A stretch of 43,148 bases of DNA from Lentisphaerae bacterium ADurb.Bin242 (GTDB lineage Bacteria; Verrucomicrobiota; Lentisphaeria; Victivallales; UBA1829), in the NCBI GenBank assembly GCA_002069785.1, contig MWCA01000053.1, forward strand, positions 1-43,148, in the 5' to 3' direction. A model generated the notes under the pieces. The model made no database searches and was not told the DNA's origin. It was given only the letters and a program-made list of their open reading frames with translations. Of the stretch, positions 24,299 to 32,201 are shown in pieces. Every line of letters starts with the position of its first letter. The stretch's first letter is position 1. The translations under genes and the position numbers were made by a program.

Positions 24299-25788
24299 AT
24301 TCCCTCTCCGAGCACGATCAGCGACCGTTTGCCGAGGCGGATTTTTCCATCCGGAAGCATTTCCGCCCGGTCTTCATCGGGAAGGGCGAGAACTTTTTTC
24401 CGCGTCCCCGGCGCTTTGAGCTCCGCTTCCGTCTCCGCGTCGTTGAAATTCTGGATCGCCGCCAGACGGCGTCCGCCGCCGTGGAAGAGCAGCAGCGACA
24501 CGTTCGGCGGGGCGTGAAATTCGATCCCGAACGGACGGAGCAGCCGGTTGCGGATCGAATCGAGTCCGGGAAGTTTCAGGAAATCCGGTCCGGACCCGAA
24601 CGGCGGAAGAAGGTGCTCTTCCCCGGAGATTCCCAGCGCCTCCGCCGCGTTCTGCGTGAGGAAGAACGGGAGGTTTCCGGCCTTGAGGCTTTCGATGTAT
24701 TCCCGGATGTTGCGGAAGGCCGCCGCATGGGAGGTGAACAAGGTGCTTCCGGGCGTTCCCGGCCGGACCTCGGCGGTGACCGGGATTCCGCCCATGTTGA
24801 ACCACGGATGAAGTCCGGCGTCGGATACCGGATCGGCATCCGGCATTTTCAGGGTTTTCACGCCGTACGGCTCCATGCCGTCCACAAGTTCGGCCAGATG
24901 TCGCAATCCGGGAAGTTCCCGTTCCAGCGCCGCGGCGCAGAGCGCGTCGTTCACGACTTTCAGGGAACCGCCGTCCTGGGCGAAGGCCGTGGAACTCCGA
25001 TAGAGATAGTCGTAACAGTGCAGCAGGGTTTCCCGGGCGCCGCCGAGGATCGTGTTGCGGGCCTGTTCCACGTAGATTTCCGGCGTACAACTCAGCGGAT
25101 CGAACCAGCCGCCTTCGCATTTTCCGCTGTTCCCGAGCCAGCGCTGAATCCAGCAGGCTTTCGTCTGGGGAACGTCCGGACTCCGGGTTTCGTTGCCGGC
25201 CCAGACGGCATCGAACAGTTCATTGTCGGTTTCCAGCGAATAGCCCTTCTCATGGTAGTTTTCATACCAGCAGGGATATTTTACGATCAGGCGGACTTTC
25301 GGATTCGCTTTGCGCGCGGGTTTCACGATGCTTTCGCGGATCACGCCCGCCAGCAGTTCCGAACGGAAGTCGGCCAGGGAACGCACGCCCCGCCGGGCCT
25401 CGCACTCGGTACAGCGGCAGTCGGTGAAGAGAAAATCGTCGAACAGCAGCGAATCGAAGAGCTCCGCCGAACGGGTCACGACCTCGGCCATTTTCCGGGA
25501 AGCGGCGGGGTCCGTGAAACACGTCACCGAATCCCAGCCGCTGGAGGGGCGTTCGCTCATCCGGGTCGGCACGATGACCGCGCCCGTTTCAAACCCGTTG
25601 GAAACGAGACAGCTTTTGATTGCAGCGAGAGTCTCCGCCGGGACAACGTTCCGGTTCCGGTAGGTTTCCAGCCAGACTTTTTTCACACCGAGCCGACGGA
25701 AAATCCGGAGCGCCTCCGCCCGCCCGGAGGGATCGGACAGTTCGCCGCAGACGGAATCCACCTTGCAGTTGATTGAAAAACGATGCAT
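24295..25788 (-). CDS. Unknown glycoside-hydrolase-like protein
   Basis: 497 aa. No named family recognised. The N-terminal two thirds read like a TIM barrel: VKKVWLETYRNR near residue 34, FDSLLFDDFLFTDCRCTECE near 110 (a Cys-x-Cys-x-x-Cys cluster), VRLIVKYPCWYENYHEKG near 165, and LLHCYDYLYRSS near 253. The last 100 residues, with LLLFHGGGRRLAAIQNFND, look like a beta domain that reports glycan-binding folds. The short CRCTECEARRG segment is typical of a family of secreted-sugar-type hydrolases in PVC bacteria, though there is no signal peptide. ATG 25788 has AGGGAG upstream. It sits between GH16 and an MFS pump. Confidence 0.65.
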   Translation of the reverse strand: MHRFSINCKVDSVCGELSDPSGRAEALRIFRRLGVKKVWLETYRNRNVVPAETLAAIKSCLVSNGFETGAVIVPTRMSERPSSGWDSVTCFTDPAASRKMAEVVTRSAELFDSLLFDDFLFTDCRCTECEARRGVRSLADFRSELLAGVIRESIVKPARKANPKVRLIVKYPCWYENYHEKGYSLETDNELFDAVWAGNETRSPDVPQTKACWIQRWLGNSGKCEGGWFDPLSCTPEIYVEQARNTILGGARETLLHCYDYLYRSSTAFAQDGGSLKVVNDALCAAALERELPGLRHLAELVDGMEPYGVKTLKMPDADPVSDAGLHPWFNMGGIPVTAEVRPGTPGSTLFTSHAAAFRNIREYIESLKAGNLPFFLTQNAAEALGISGEEHLLPPFGSGPDFLKLPGLDSIRNRLLRPFGIEFHAPPNVSLLLFHGGGRRLAAIQNFNDAETEAELKAPGTRKKVLALPDEDRAEMLPDGKIRLGKRSLIVLGEGI

Positions 25789-25832
25789 GAAACTCCCTGT
25801 TTTTATAATGGATTTTGCCTGTGAAAGAGAAA

Positions 25833-26786
25833 TCATTTTTCTTTTGCGGGTGCGGATTCTTTCTGATAGACCCGGATGTAGTCGATGACGAAATCCTTCG
25901 GGTAGACCATGTCCGGATCGATTTCCCCGATCCAGCCGGAATACTGGAACAGCGCAGCGAGAAGGAACATTTTCTCCTGCGGCGTGGGTCCTTCATACGT
26001 TTCCATCCGGACGCCGTCGCAGTACCAGTCGATCCGTCCCTCCTGCCATTCCATCGCCATCACGTGGAATTCGCCGGAGAGGTCCAGCGGAAGCGAATGG
26101 AGGAAGTGTCCCTTTTCCGTGAAATGCGTGTTCAGGTCCACCTTGGTTTCGCGGTCGCTGATATGGCGTCCCTGCTGCTCGAAGATGTCGATTTCCAACG
26201 CGCCGTCGGCGAGTCCCTTGCGCTTGCCTTCCGGGGTGTATTCCTGATGGAGCGGGTTCACCTGATGAAGCCAGAACGCGCTCATGAGACCGTTGCCCCG
26301 GGGACAGCGGCACCGCATTTCGAACCAGCCGTATTTCTGGGAAAATTTGTCGAGGATTCTGTATTCGGCGGTGGTGTCTCCGAACCGGTGGTCGGAGGTG
26401 GTGATACAGCTTACGCACCGAGTGCTTTTGGTCGGACGGTACGGCAGGGTTTCCGTGATGCGGAGTTTCAGGAGTCCGTCTTCGATCACGTAATGGGCGT
26501 TATGGTCCGTCCAGCGGCTTTGGACGCCGATCCGCCGGAAATATTCCTTCCGGCCGGAACGGTAGGCCGGATACCAGTATAGATCGTTGAGCTGCGGACG
26601 GTCGAACTCGTCGTGGAAGGTGAGTTTCCAGCCGGGTTTTTCCAGGGGAGGGACGGTTTGTTTCGGGGCGGATTCACTCATTTTCTTTTCCTTTTCCGTT
26701 GGGGCTCCGGTGAGCGTCATGGCTCCCGCGAGGCCCATTGACAATGCGAGGCACATTTTCTTCCATATTTTCATCTTCATTTCCAT
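25833..26786 (-). CDS. Secreted glycoside hydrolase family 16 (beta-glucanase/carrageenase type)
   Basis: 317 aa. An N-terminal signal peptide (basic MKIWKK, then a hydrophobic stretch ending near GAMTLTGA) precedes a jelly-roll catalytic domain. The GH16 signature ExDxxE is present as ALEIDIFEQQ near residue 204, with the two glutamates as nucleophile and acid/base. Substrate-side aromatics surround it: WKLTFHDEFD near 53, FEMRCRCPRGNGLMSAFW near 165 and VMAMEWQEGRIDWYCDG near 250. Family members cut beta-1,3/1,4-glucans or marine galactans; specificity is not clear. Several Met codons at the front (26786, 26780, 26774) make the exact start uncertain. It lies five bases behind lacI. Confidence 0.9.
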   Translation of the reverse strand: MEMKMKIWKKMCLALSMGLAGAMTLTGAPTEKEKKMSESAPKQTVPPLEKPGWKLTFHDEFDRPQLNDLYWYPAYRSGRKEYFRRIGVQSRWTDHNAHYVIEDGLLKLRITETLPYRPTKSTRCVSCITTSDHRFGDTTAEYRILDKFSQKYGWFEMRCRCPRGNGLMSAFWLHQVNPLHQEYTPEGKRKGLADGALEIDIFEQQGRHISDRETKVDLNTHFTEKGHFLHSLPLDLSGEFHVMAMEWQEGRIDWYCDGVRMETYEGPTPQEKMFLLAALFQYSGWIGEIDPDMVYPKDFVIDYIRVYQKESAPAKEK

Positions 26787-26791
26787 GGATT

Positions 26792-27772
26792 TCAGTTTAT
26801 TTTTTTGACGGACCCGGTTTTGAGCAGATGCACATGGATGTTGGTGTGGATGGGAGAGCGTTTCTTCATCATCGGGCGGTTGGTGATGTAGTATTCGGCC
26901 CAGTCCAGAAGATCGCGCGAAACGAACTCGATGCGGTCGAAATTATAGTGGAGTTTCTGGAATTCGGGGTCCTCCGGACGGTCGAAGGTCATGATGCTGA
27001 GATTCTGAAGGAACCCCGGCCTGCCGGGCAGGAACTCGGTCAGAAAGATTTCCGCGAACTGTCCGGCGAGAAAGAAAAGCCCGGTGGGCATGGAATCGGC
27101 CTTGCTGAAATAATCGTTGAGCACGTCGACCGTCCGTTTTCCGCGCGTCTCGGTGATCCGGTCGATCCGGCATTCGGGATCGAGCAGCTTCATTTCCGCA
27201 TAGAAACCCTTGTAGCGCTCCATGCGGGTGGGGTGGCGTTCCGAAAGGTGGACGGCGATGTGGCGGTGTCCCATGGAGTGGAAATGCCGGGCGGCGAGTT
27301 CGCTGCCGCGGGTGTTGTCGGGGGAGAGCGTCACGTCGGCATTGCTTTTGGTGGAAAGCGTGATCGTGTAGAGGTCCGGATTGACCTTGCGGGCCGACTG
27401 GATGGTCTCCTCGTCCGGGATCGAGGCGAAGACCGCGACCTCGCATTCGGCGGCGGCGTCCAGAAATTCGCGCGGCCGCTTGCGGTGGTCCGTGGAAAAA
27501 CAGGTGTAGTTCAGTTTGGAGATGTTGTTTTTCAGGAGCGATCCGAAATAAGTCAGATAATCGTGATCGGTGAAGTCGAATAGCACCTTGATGTTCTTCC
27601 GCGGCTTGTGCGTGTAATAACCGTGGCGGTTCAGGGCGTCGATCACCCGGGCGCGGGTTTCGCGGCGCACGGAAGGGGCGTCGTTCACGACCCGGTACAG
27701 GGTCATGATGCTGATTCCGAGACTCCGGGCGAGTTCCCTGAAGTTGATTTTTCCGTTGGCGCGGGGTTCCAT
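26792..27772 (-). CDS. LacI-family transcriptional regulator
   Basis: 326 aa. The N-terminal helix-turn-helix is clear at residues 8-60: INFRELARSLGISIMTLYRV, then VNDAPSVRRETRARVIDALN and HGYY. The periplasmic-binding-type sensor follows, with IKVLFDFTDHDY, MGHRHIAVHLSERHPTRMERYKGF-like helix near 175 and NLSIMTFDRPED near 270, the last in the position of the family's effector loop. GGGAGGAA six bases before ATG 27772 fixes the start. First gene of the leftward sugar locus, so it probably controls GH16 and the MFS genes as well as itself. Confidence 0.93.
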   Translation of the reverse strand: MEPRANGKINFRELARSLGISIMTLYRVVNDAPSVRRETRARVIDALNRHGYYTHKPRKNIKVLFDFTDHDYLTYFGSLLKNNISKLNYTCFSTDHRKRPREFLDAAAECEVAVFASIPDEETIQSARKVNPDLYTITLSTKSNADVTLSPDNTRGSELAARHFHSMGHRHIAVHLSERHPTRMERYKGFYAEMKLLDPECRIDRITETRGKRTVDVLNDYFSKADSMPTGLFFLAGQFAEIFLTEFLPGRPGFLQNLSIMTFDRPEDPEFQKLHYNFDRIEFVSRDLLDWAEYYITNRPMMKKRSPIHTNIHVHLLKTGSVKKIN

Positions 27773-27792
27773 TCCGATTCCTCCCGCTGCAT

Positions 27793-27820
27793 ACAGTAGC
27801 GTTCCGCCGGGAAATATCAA
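27793..27820 (-). promoter_or_regulatory. Candidate proximal promoter of lacI-like gene
   Basis: On the minus strand TTGATA (27820-27815), a 16-base spacer and TACTGT (27798-27793), 20 bases before the ATG. A second, stronger promoter lies upstream at 28020. Confidence 0.4.
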
Positions 27821-27900
27821 TCCGCGAATGGAGGGCGGCGGCGAGAAAAAATGTGAAAAACGTCACTTTTCAGCGGGAACGGGGAGACTTCCCGCCCTTT

Positions 27901-27999
27901 TCATCCGGGGCAGGTCGCGGTGATATCGGCGACGCCCTGCCGCCGTCTCAGTTCGGCCAGCGCCGCGGCGGAAGCCAGGCTGTCGATGTCGGGATTCAT
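27901..27999 (-). pseudogene. N-terminal remnant of a DHH-type phosphoesterase / Mn pyrophosphatase
   Basis: A 32-codon frame begins MNPDIDSLASAAALAELRR and ends ITATCPG-stop. NPDxDS followed by an Ala-rich helix and AELxRR is the metal-binding start of DHH phosphoesterases such as Mn-dependent inorganic pyrophosphatase (usual form GHxNPDxDSxxSA). The first beta strand and everything after the second are missing. No clear ribosome site precedes it, although a good promoter does. Likely a gene truncated by deletion; a leader peptide is the alternative. Confidence 0.5.
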
Positions 28000-28019
28000 T
28001 ATTTTCTGTATCCGTCTGC

Positions 28020-28047
28020 ACTATAGCACGGATAACGGCTGTTGCAA
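28020..28047 (-). promoter_or_regulatory. Promoter upstream of the DHH remnant and lacI-like gene
   Basis: On the minus strand TTGCAA (28047-28042), a 16-base spacer and TATAGT (28025-28020) with TGC in front. It is nearly identical in form to the etfB promoter. With only a gene remnant behind it, it now probably feeds the lacI-like gene. Confidence 0.6.
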
Positions 28048-28115
28048 ATTCATCGCGCGGACGACATTCAAAAAAACTGAAAACAAACATTTCCGCTGGT
28101 TTTTGAAAGAATACG

Positions 28116-28124
28116 TGCTATAGT
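28116..28124 (+). promoter_or_regulatory. Extended -10 promoter of thiH
   Basis: TGCTATAGT lies 32 bases before the GTG start. A -35 match 16-17 bases upstream is poor, which is common for extended -10 promoters. No thiamine-pyrophosphate riboswitch motif is visible in the short leader. Confidence 0.5.
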
Positions 28125-28155
28125 AAACAGTTTTTCATCCGGAGGTAAGATTAAA

Positions 28156-29274
28156 GTGTTTCCCGCAATCAAGTATTCTGAAAAGGAACTGCTTACGCGC
28201 ATCCGCTCGACGACCGACGCGGACATGGCGCGGGCTCTTTCCGCCCGAGAAGCTTCCTTCAACGATTTTCTGAGTCTCCTTTCGCCGCTCGCCGCCGAAA
28301 AATACATGGACGAAATGCGTACGGAAGCGGAGCGTATCCGGAGAATGCGTTTCGGAAACGTCGCCCGGCTGTACGCCCCCATCTATTTTTCGAATTTCTG
28401 CGTCAACAGCTGTGTCTATTGCGGTTTCCGCACAAGCAACCAGTTCAAGCGCAGACGCTTGAGCATCGATGAGACCATTGCCGAGGCGGAAATCCTCCGG
28501 AAATGGGGGATGGAATCGGTCCTGCTGATCGCCGGGTCCGACCCGCGGACGGTCAATCTGGATTACATGCTTCCCATCGTGAAGAAACTCCGCACCATGT
28601 TCGCCTATATCTCAATCGAGCTTCATCCCCAGACCGTGGATTTCTACAAGGCCCTGATCGCGGCCGGAGTGCACGGCATGACGCTCTATCAGGAGACCTA
28701 TGATCAGGAGACCTACAAGCGGCTGCATCCGTCCGGACCGAAGAGCGTGTATGAAAACCGGATCGCGGCTCCCGAAAACGGGGCCCGCGCCGGTTTTTAC
28801 AACATAGGCATCGGCGCTCTCCTCGGCCTTTACAACTGGCGCAGCGAGGCGGTTTCCATGGCGGCCCACACGCTCAGCATCCGGAAAGTCAACTGGAAGG
28901 TCCGGAACCAGATTTCGTTTCCGCGGATCACTCCGATGGAGGGCGGTTTCGAGATTCCAAACCCGGTCCATACGGAGGAACTGGAACAGATGATGCTCTC
29001 CTTCCGCATCTTTTTTCCGGAGATCGACATGTTCATTTCGACTCGCGAGCCGCACGATTTCCGCATGCGCGTCATCCAGACTTGCGCGACGCACATCAGC
29101 GCGGGCTCCAGAGTGAATCCGGGCGGGTATGCCGAGGCGGAAAAACAGTCCGAGGGAAAAGACGTCGGCCAGTTCACCGTGGTCGACGACCATTCCGTGG
29201 AAAATGTGGTCGAGGGCTTGAAAAAGGTTCACATGGAACCGGTTTTCAAGGATTGGGATCCGCTTTTTTCGTGA
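28156..29274 (+). CDS. thiH: 2-iminoacetate synthase ThiH (radical SAM)
   Basis: 372 aa. It cleaves tyrosine with SAM to give dehydroglycine for the thiazole ring of thiamine. The 4Fe-4S motif CxxxCxYC is FCVNSCVYCGF with cysteines 82, 86 and 89. The family's IELHPQTVDFYKAL, MTLYQETYDQETY near residue 178 and HPSGPKSVYENR near 194 follow, and RVNPGGY is near 318. Start is GTG 28156 with GGAGG ten bases upstream; no better ATG is near. No thiC, thiG, thiS or thiF lies in the window. HydG is a longer relative and does not fit the length. Confidence 0.93.
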   Translation: MFPAIKYSEKELLTRIRSTTDADMARALSAREASFNDFLSLLSPLAAEKYMDEMRTEAERIRRMRFGNVARLYAPIYFSNFCVNSCVYCGFRTSNQFKRRRLSIDETIAEAEILRKWGMESVLLIAGSDPRTVNLDYMLPIVKKLRTMFAYISIELHPQTVDFYKALIAAGVHGMTLYQETYDQETYKRLHPSGPKSVYENRIAAPENGARAGFYNIGIGALLGLYNWRSEAVSMAAHTLSIRKVNWKVRNQISFPRITPMEGGFEIPNPVHTEELEQMMLSFRIFFPEIDMFISTREPHDFRMRVIQTCATHISAGSRVNPGGYAEAEKQSEGKDVGQFTVVDDHSVENVVEGLKKVHMEPVFKDWDPLFS

Positions 29275-29320
29275 TCCGGGTTCCCGTGAAAAAAAATCTT
29301 ATACAGAAGGTTTGGGCTAC

Positions 29321-29349
29321 TTGAAAACCTTTTGTTCCGGCTGTAAATT
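29321..29349 (+). promoter_or_regulatory. Candidate promoter of the phosphohexomutase gene
   Basis: TTGAAA (29321-29326), a 17-base spacer and TAAATT (29344-29349), 48 bases before the ATG. Confidence 0.5.
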
Positions 29350-29397
29350 ACAGGGTATTTTCGACGAAAAACACAACTGTGCAATGGAGGCAAAGTC

Positions 29398-30729
29398 ATG
29401 GCAGGCATATTCAAAGCGTACGATATCCGCGGCATTTACCCGGAACAGTTGAACGAAGCAATCGCCGAAAAGATCGGCCGTGCGGTTGTGGTTTTCCTGA
29501 AAGCCCGCAAGGTGGTGGTCGGCCGGGATATGCGCCCGCACTCCGTCCCGCTGTTTCACGCGCTGGTCAAAGGGATCACCGGACAGGGCGCGGATGTCGT
29601 TGACATCGGAATATGCTCCACCCCCATGTCCTACCATGCCAACGGAAAGCTTGGCGCGGATGCCAGCGTCATGATCACCGCCTCCCACAATTCGGCGGAA
29701 TGGAACGGCTTCAAAATCTGCCGCGAACAGGCGATTCCGCTCAGCGGCCTGACCGGAATCGGCGACATCGAGGCTCTGGTGAATCAGGATGAATGGCCCG
29801 TTTCGGCCCGCAAGGGAACGGTTTCCACGTTTGATATTTCCGCGGAATACGCCCGGTTCCTGCGCTCCCATGCCAAAGTGACCCGCAAGCTCAAGGTGGT
29901 GGTCGACTACGCCAACGCCATGGGCTCCGCCGAGATCGCCGGGATCGAAGACCTCTTTGAGATCGTTCCTTTGTATAAGGAACTGGACGGCACGTTCCCG
30001 AATCACGAGGCCAACCCCCTGAAACAGGATACGCTGACCGCCATCCGCGCCAAGGTGGTGGAAGTCGGCGCCGACTTCGGGGCCGCGTTCGACGGCGATG
30101 CCGACCGCTGCGGCTTCATCGACGACAAAGGACAGGTCATTCAGATGGACCTTTTCACCGCCCTGATCGCCGAAGACATCCTTTCCGAAAAGGCCGCGGG
30201 CACCGTTCCCATCCTGTATGACCTCCGCAGCAGCTGGGCCGTCCGGGAGAGCATCGCGGAACACGGCGGCAAGCCCATCATGTGCCGCGTGGGACACGCC
30301 TTCATCAAGGCGCAGATGCGCGAATGCGGCGCGGTGTTCGCCGGCGAACTTTCGGGACACTATTACTTCAAGGAGAATTATGTGGCCGAATCCCAGGGGC
30401 TGGCCATGATCAAGCTGGCCAACCTGATCTGCATGAAAAACAAGCCGGTCAGCGAACTGATGGCGCCCCTCCGGAAATATTTCTCCAGCGGCGAGATCAA
30501 TTCCAGGGTTTCGGATGTTCCGGCCGTCCTGAACAAAATCCGCGCCCGGTATTCCGACGGCCACATGTTCGAGCTGGACGGCATTTCCACCGAATATTCG
30601 GACTGGTGGTTCAACGTCCGCGCCTCCAACACCGAACCGCTCCTGCGTCTGATCGTGGAGGCCAAGGACAAGGCCACCATGGAGGAAAAACGCGATGCGC
30701 TTCTGGCGCTGATCCGCGGTCCGTCCTGA
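29398..30729 (+). CDS. manB: Phosphomannomutase / phosphoglucomutase
   Basis: 443 aa. It interconverts hexose 6- and 1-phosphates for nucleotide-sugar supply (LPS, exopolysaccharide). The alpha-D-phosphohexomutase signatures are complete: FKAYDIRGIYP at the start, catalytic Ser in TASHNSAEWNGFK near residue 98, metal loop FDGDADRCGF near 230, sugar-binding GELSGHYYF near 316 and phosphate-binding RASNTEPLLRL near 405. GGAGG precedes the ATG. A strong terminator follows. The symbol is by similarity; dual mannose/glucose use is common in this group. Confidence 0.92.
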   Translation: MAGIFKAYDIRGIYPEQLNEAIAEKIGRAVVVFLKARKVVVGRDMRPHSVPLFHALVKGITGQGADVVDIGICSTPMSYHANGKLGADASVMITASHNSAEWNGFKICREQAIPLSGLTGIGDIEALVNQDEWPVSARKGTVSTFDISAEYARFLRSHAKVTRKLKVVVDYANAMGSAEIAGIEDLFEIVPLYKELDGTFPNHEANPLKQDTLTAIRAKVVEVGADFGAAFDGDADRCGFIDDKGQVIQMDLFTALIAEDILSEKAAGTVPILYDLRSSWAVRESIAEHGGKPIMCRVGHAFIKAQMRECGAVFAGELSGHYYFKENYVAESQGLAMIKLANLICMKNKPVSELMAPLRKYFSSGEINSRVSDVPAVLNKIRARYSDGHMFELDGISTEYSDWWFNVRASNTEPLLRLIVEAKDKATMEEKRDALLALIRGPS

Positions 30730-30757
30730 AAAACGGTTCCTGCTTCCTGATCTTTGC

Positions 30758-30794
30758 CCGGCCCTTCCGTGTGGGAGCGGCCGGTTCTTTTTTG
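30758..30794 (+). terminator. Intrinsic terminator after the phosphohexomutase gene
   Basis: CCGGCC (30758-30763) pairs with GGCCGG (30779-30784), extended inward by CTTCC/GGGAG with one bulged C, followed by TTCTTTTTT. It isolates the capsid cassette from manB. Confidence 0.8.
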
Positions 30795-30902
30795 CCGGTG
30801 TTCCCTCCGGTTTCCTTTGACGGATTTCCGGCCTGAAAACGGCCGTTTGAACCGAAAAACCGGTCCTCTTTCCGCCGATTCCGGGGATTTTTTCCTTTTT
30901 TT

Positions 30903-30928
30903 ATTTGACGCTCCGCACCCAGTCAAAT
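30903..30928. repeat. Short inverted repeat ahead of the capsid cassette
   Basis: ATTTGAC (30903-30909) and GTCAAAT (30922-30928) flank 12 bases, ending three bases before the ribosome site of the portal gene. Possible operator or RNA hairpin; no clear promoter found between 30795 and 30947. Confidence 0.4.
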
Positions 30929-30947
30929 ACAAAGGAGGAATCCATCC

Positions 30948-32201
30948 ATGAATCAGAAAAAGATCCAAGCGATTGAACTGCCCGCGATGAAATACCGGGC
31001 GAAGAACGGACTCTCCCACGAGGAGCGCGTCCGGCAGAGAATCCGGAGCGTGCCGCGGAACGCTCCGGGCGAATTCGATGAATTCACCTGTTCCTGGAAC
31101 TCGTTTTCGAGTCCGAAGCTGACCGCGGGACTGATCCAGCGTTTGACCGCCGCCGCCAACGAAGGTTCGCCCTCGGAGCAGGCGCTCCTGTACCGGAGCA
31201 TGCTCGAGAAGGAACCGGTGGCGGCGGCGCATCTCCAGACCCGCATCCTGTCCGTGCTCGCCTGCGACTGGTCGATCCAGTGCGAAGACGAAGCCAGAGC
31301 GGAGGAGGTCGCCGGACTTCTGCGCGAGGCCCGGCTTCATTCCCTGCTCCGGCATCTGCTGGATGCCCTCGCGCTGGGATATTCGGGCGCGGCCATTCTC
31401 TGGGAGGAGGGCGGCGGGACCATCCGCTCTTTCAAGAAGATCAACGGGGCGAACTGGAACTTCGACCTGGCCGGCAATCCGGCGCTCACGACCCTTTCCG
31501 GCAAAGTCAAACCGCTCTCGGAGTATCATCCCAGCCAGTTCGTTTTCCACACGCACAAACTTCAGTCCGGGCCGGGACAGCGGGGCGGTCTTCTGCGTCC
31601 GCTGCTCTGGCTTTACTTCTTCAAGCACTACGCCATGCGGGACCGCGCCCGCTACCTTGAAAAATACGGAATCCCGTTCATCATCGCCAAAATCCGGAAC
31701 GACGATTTCGAAAATGAGACGGTCCGGGCGTCCATCCTCCAATCCCTCTCGAAAGTGGGCTCGGACGGCGCGGGCGTCGTGACGGAAGGCTCCGAGCTCC
31801 AGCTGCTCGATTCCAATTCGGGAACCTCGTCCGATTATCAGAGCTGGATGGATTACATCGACCGTCTTTTCACTCTGCTCATCCTCGGGCAGACCGCCTC
31901 CAGCTCGGACGCCTCCGGGTTCAGCCGCGGCCAGATCCAGGAGAACGTCCGGTGCGACATTCTGGAAGCCGACTGCCGCAACCTGATGGAAACCGTCAAC
32001 ACTCAGATTCTCGCCCCGCTCGAGCAGTACCGCTACGGCACGAGCGGAACCCTGCGTTTCCATCTGGACTTCTCCGCCCCCGAAAATCTCATGGAAAAGG
32101 CGTCCATCGTCAAAACGCTTGCGGACAGCGGATTCCGCGCGGACCCGCTCTGGATCCGGAAAACCTTCGGAATCGAACTTGAAAAAGGAGTGAAAATATG
32201 A
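30948..32201 (+). CDS. Phage portal protein, Mu gp29-like (DUF935)
   Basis: 417 aa, somewhat shorter than the roughly 500 aa of Mu-type portals. The portal forms a twelve-subunit ring at one capsid vertex through which DNA passes. Family traits are LYRSMLEKEPVAAAHLQTRI near residue 81, the stem-region run LALGYSGAAILWEEGGGTIR near 141, KHYAMRDRARYLEKYGIPF near 226 and the C-terminal stretch LILGQTASSSDASGFSRGQ near 311, where DUF935 proteins have their QT...S-G conserved block. AAAGGAGG lies nine bases before the ATG, a very strong ribosome site. The stop overlaps the next start by four bases (ATGA). Confidence 0.9.
   Translation: MNQKKIQAIELPAMKYRAKNGLSHEERVRQRIRSVPRNAPGEFDEFTCSWNSFSSPKLTAGLIQRLTAAANEGSPSEQALLYRSMLEKEPVAAAHLQTRILSVLACDWSIQCEDEARAEEVAGLLREARLHSLLRHLLDALALGYSGAAILWEEGGGTIRSFKKINGANWNFDLAGNPALTTLSGKVKPLSEYHPSQFVFHTHKLQSGPGQRGGLLRPLLWLYFFKHYAMRDRARYLEKYGIPFIIAKIRNDDFENETVRASILQSLSKVGSDGAGVVTEGSELQLLDSNSGTSSDYQSWMDYIDRLFTLLILGQTASSSDASGFSRGQIQENVRCDILEADCRNLMETVNTQILAPLEQYRYGTSGTLRFHLDFSAPENLMEKASIVKTLADSGFRADPLWIRKTFGIELEKGVKI

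Noticed and set aside
28124..28155. Thiamine-pyrophosphate riboswitch before thiH
   Set aside because: The leader after the -10 box is only about 25 bases, far too short, and no CUGAGA-type core is present.
28156..29274. HydG instead of ThiH
   Set aside because: The protein is 372 aa, lacks the long C-terminal second-cluster extension of HydG, and no hydrogenase maturation genes are nearby.
30905..30933. TTGACG-17-TACAAA as promoter of the capsid cassette
   Set aside because: Transcription would start beyond the ribosome site AAAGGAGG (30931-30938), leaving the portal gene without it; the -10 match is also poor.
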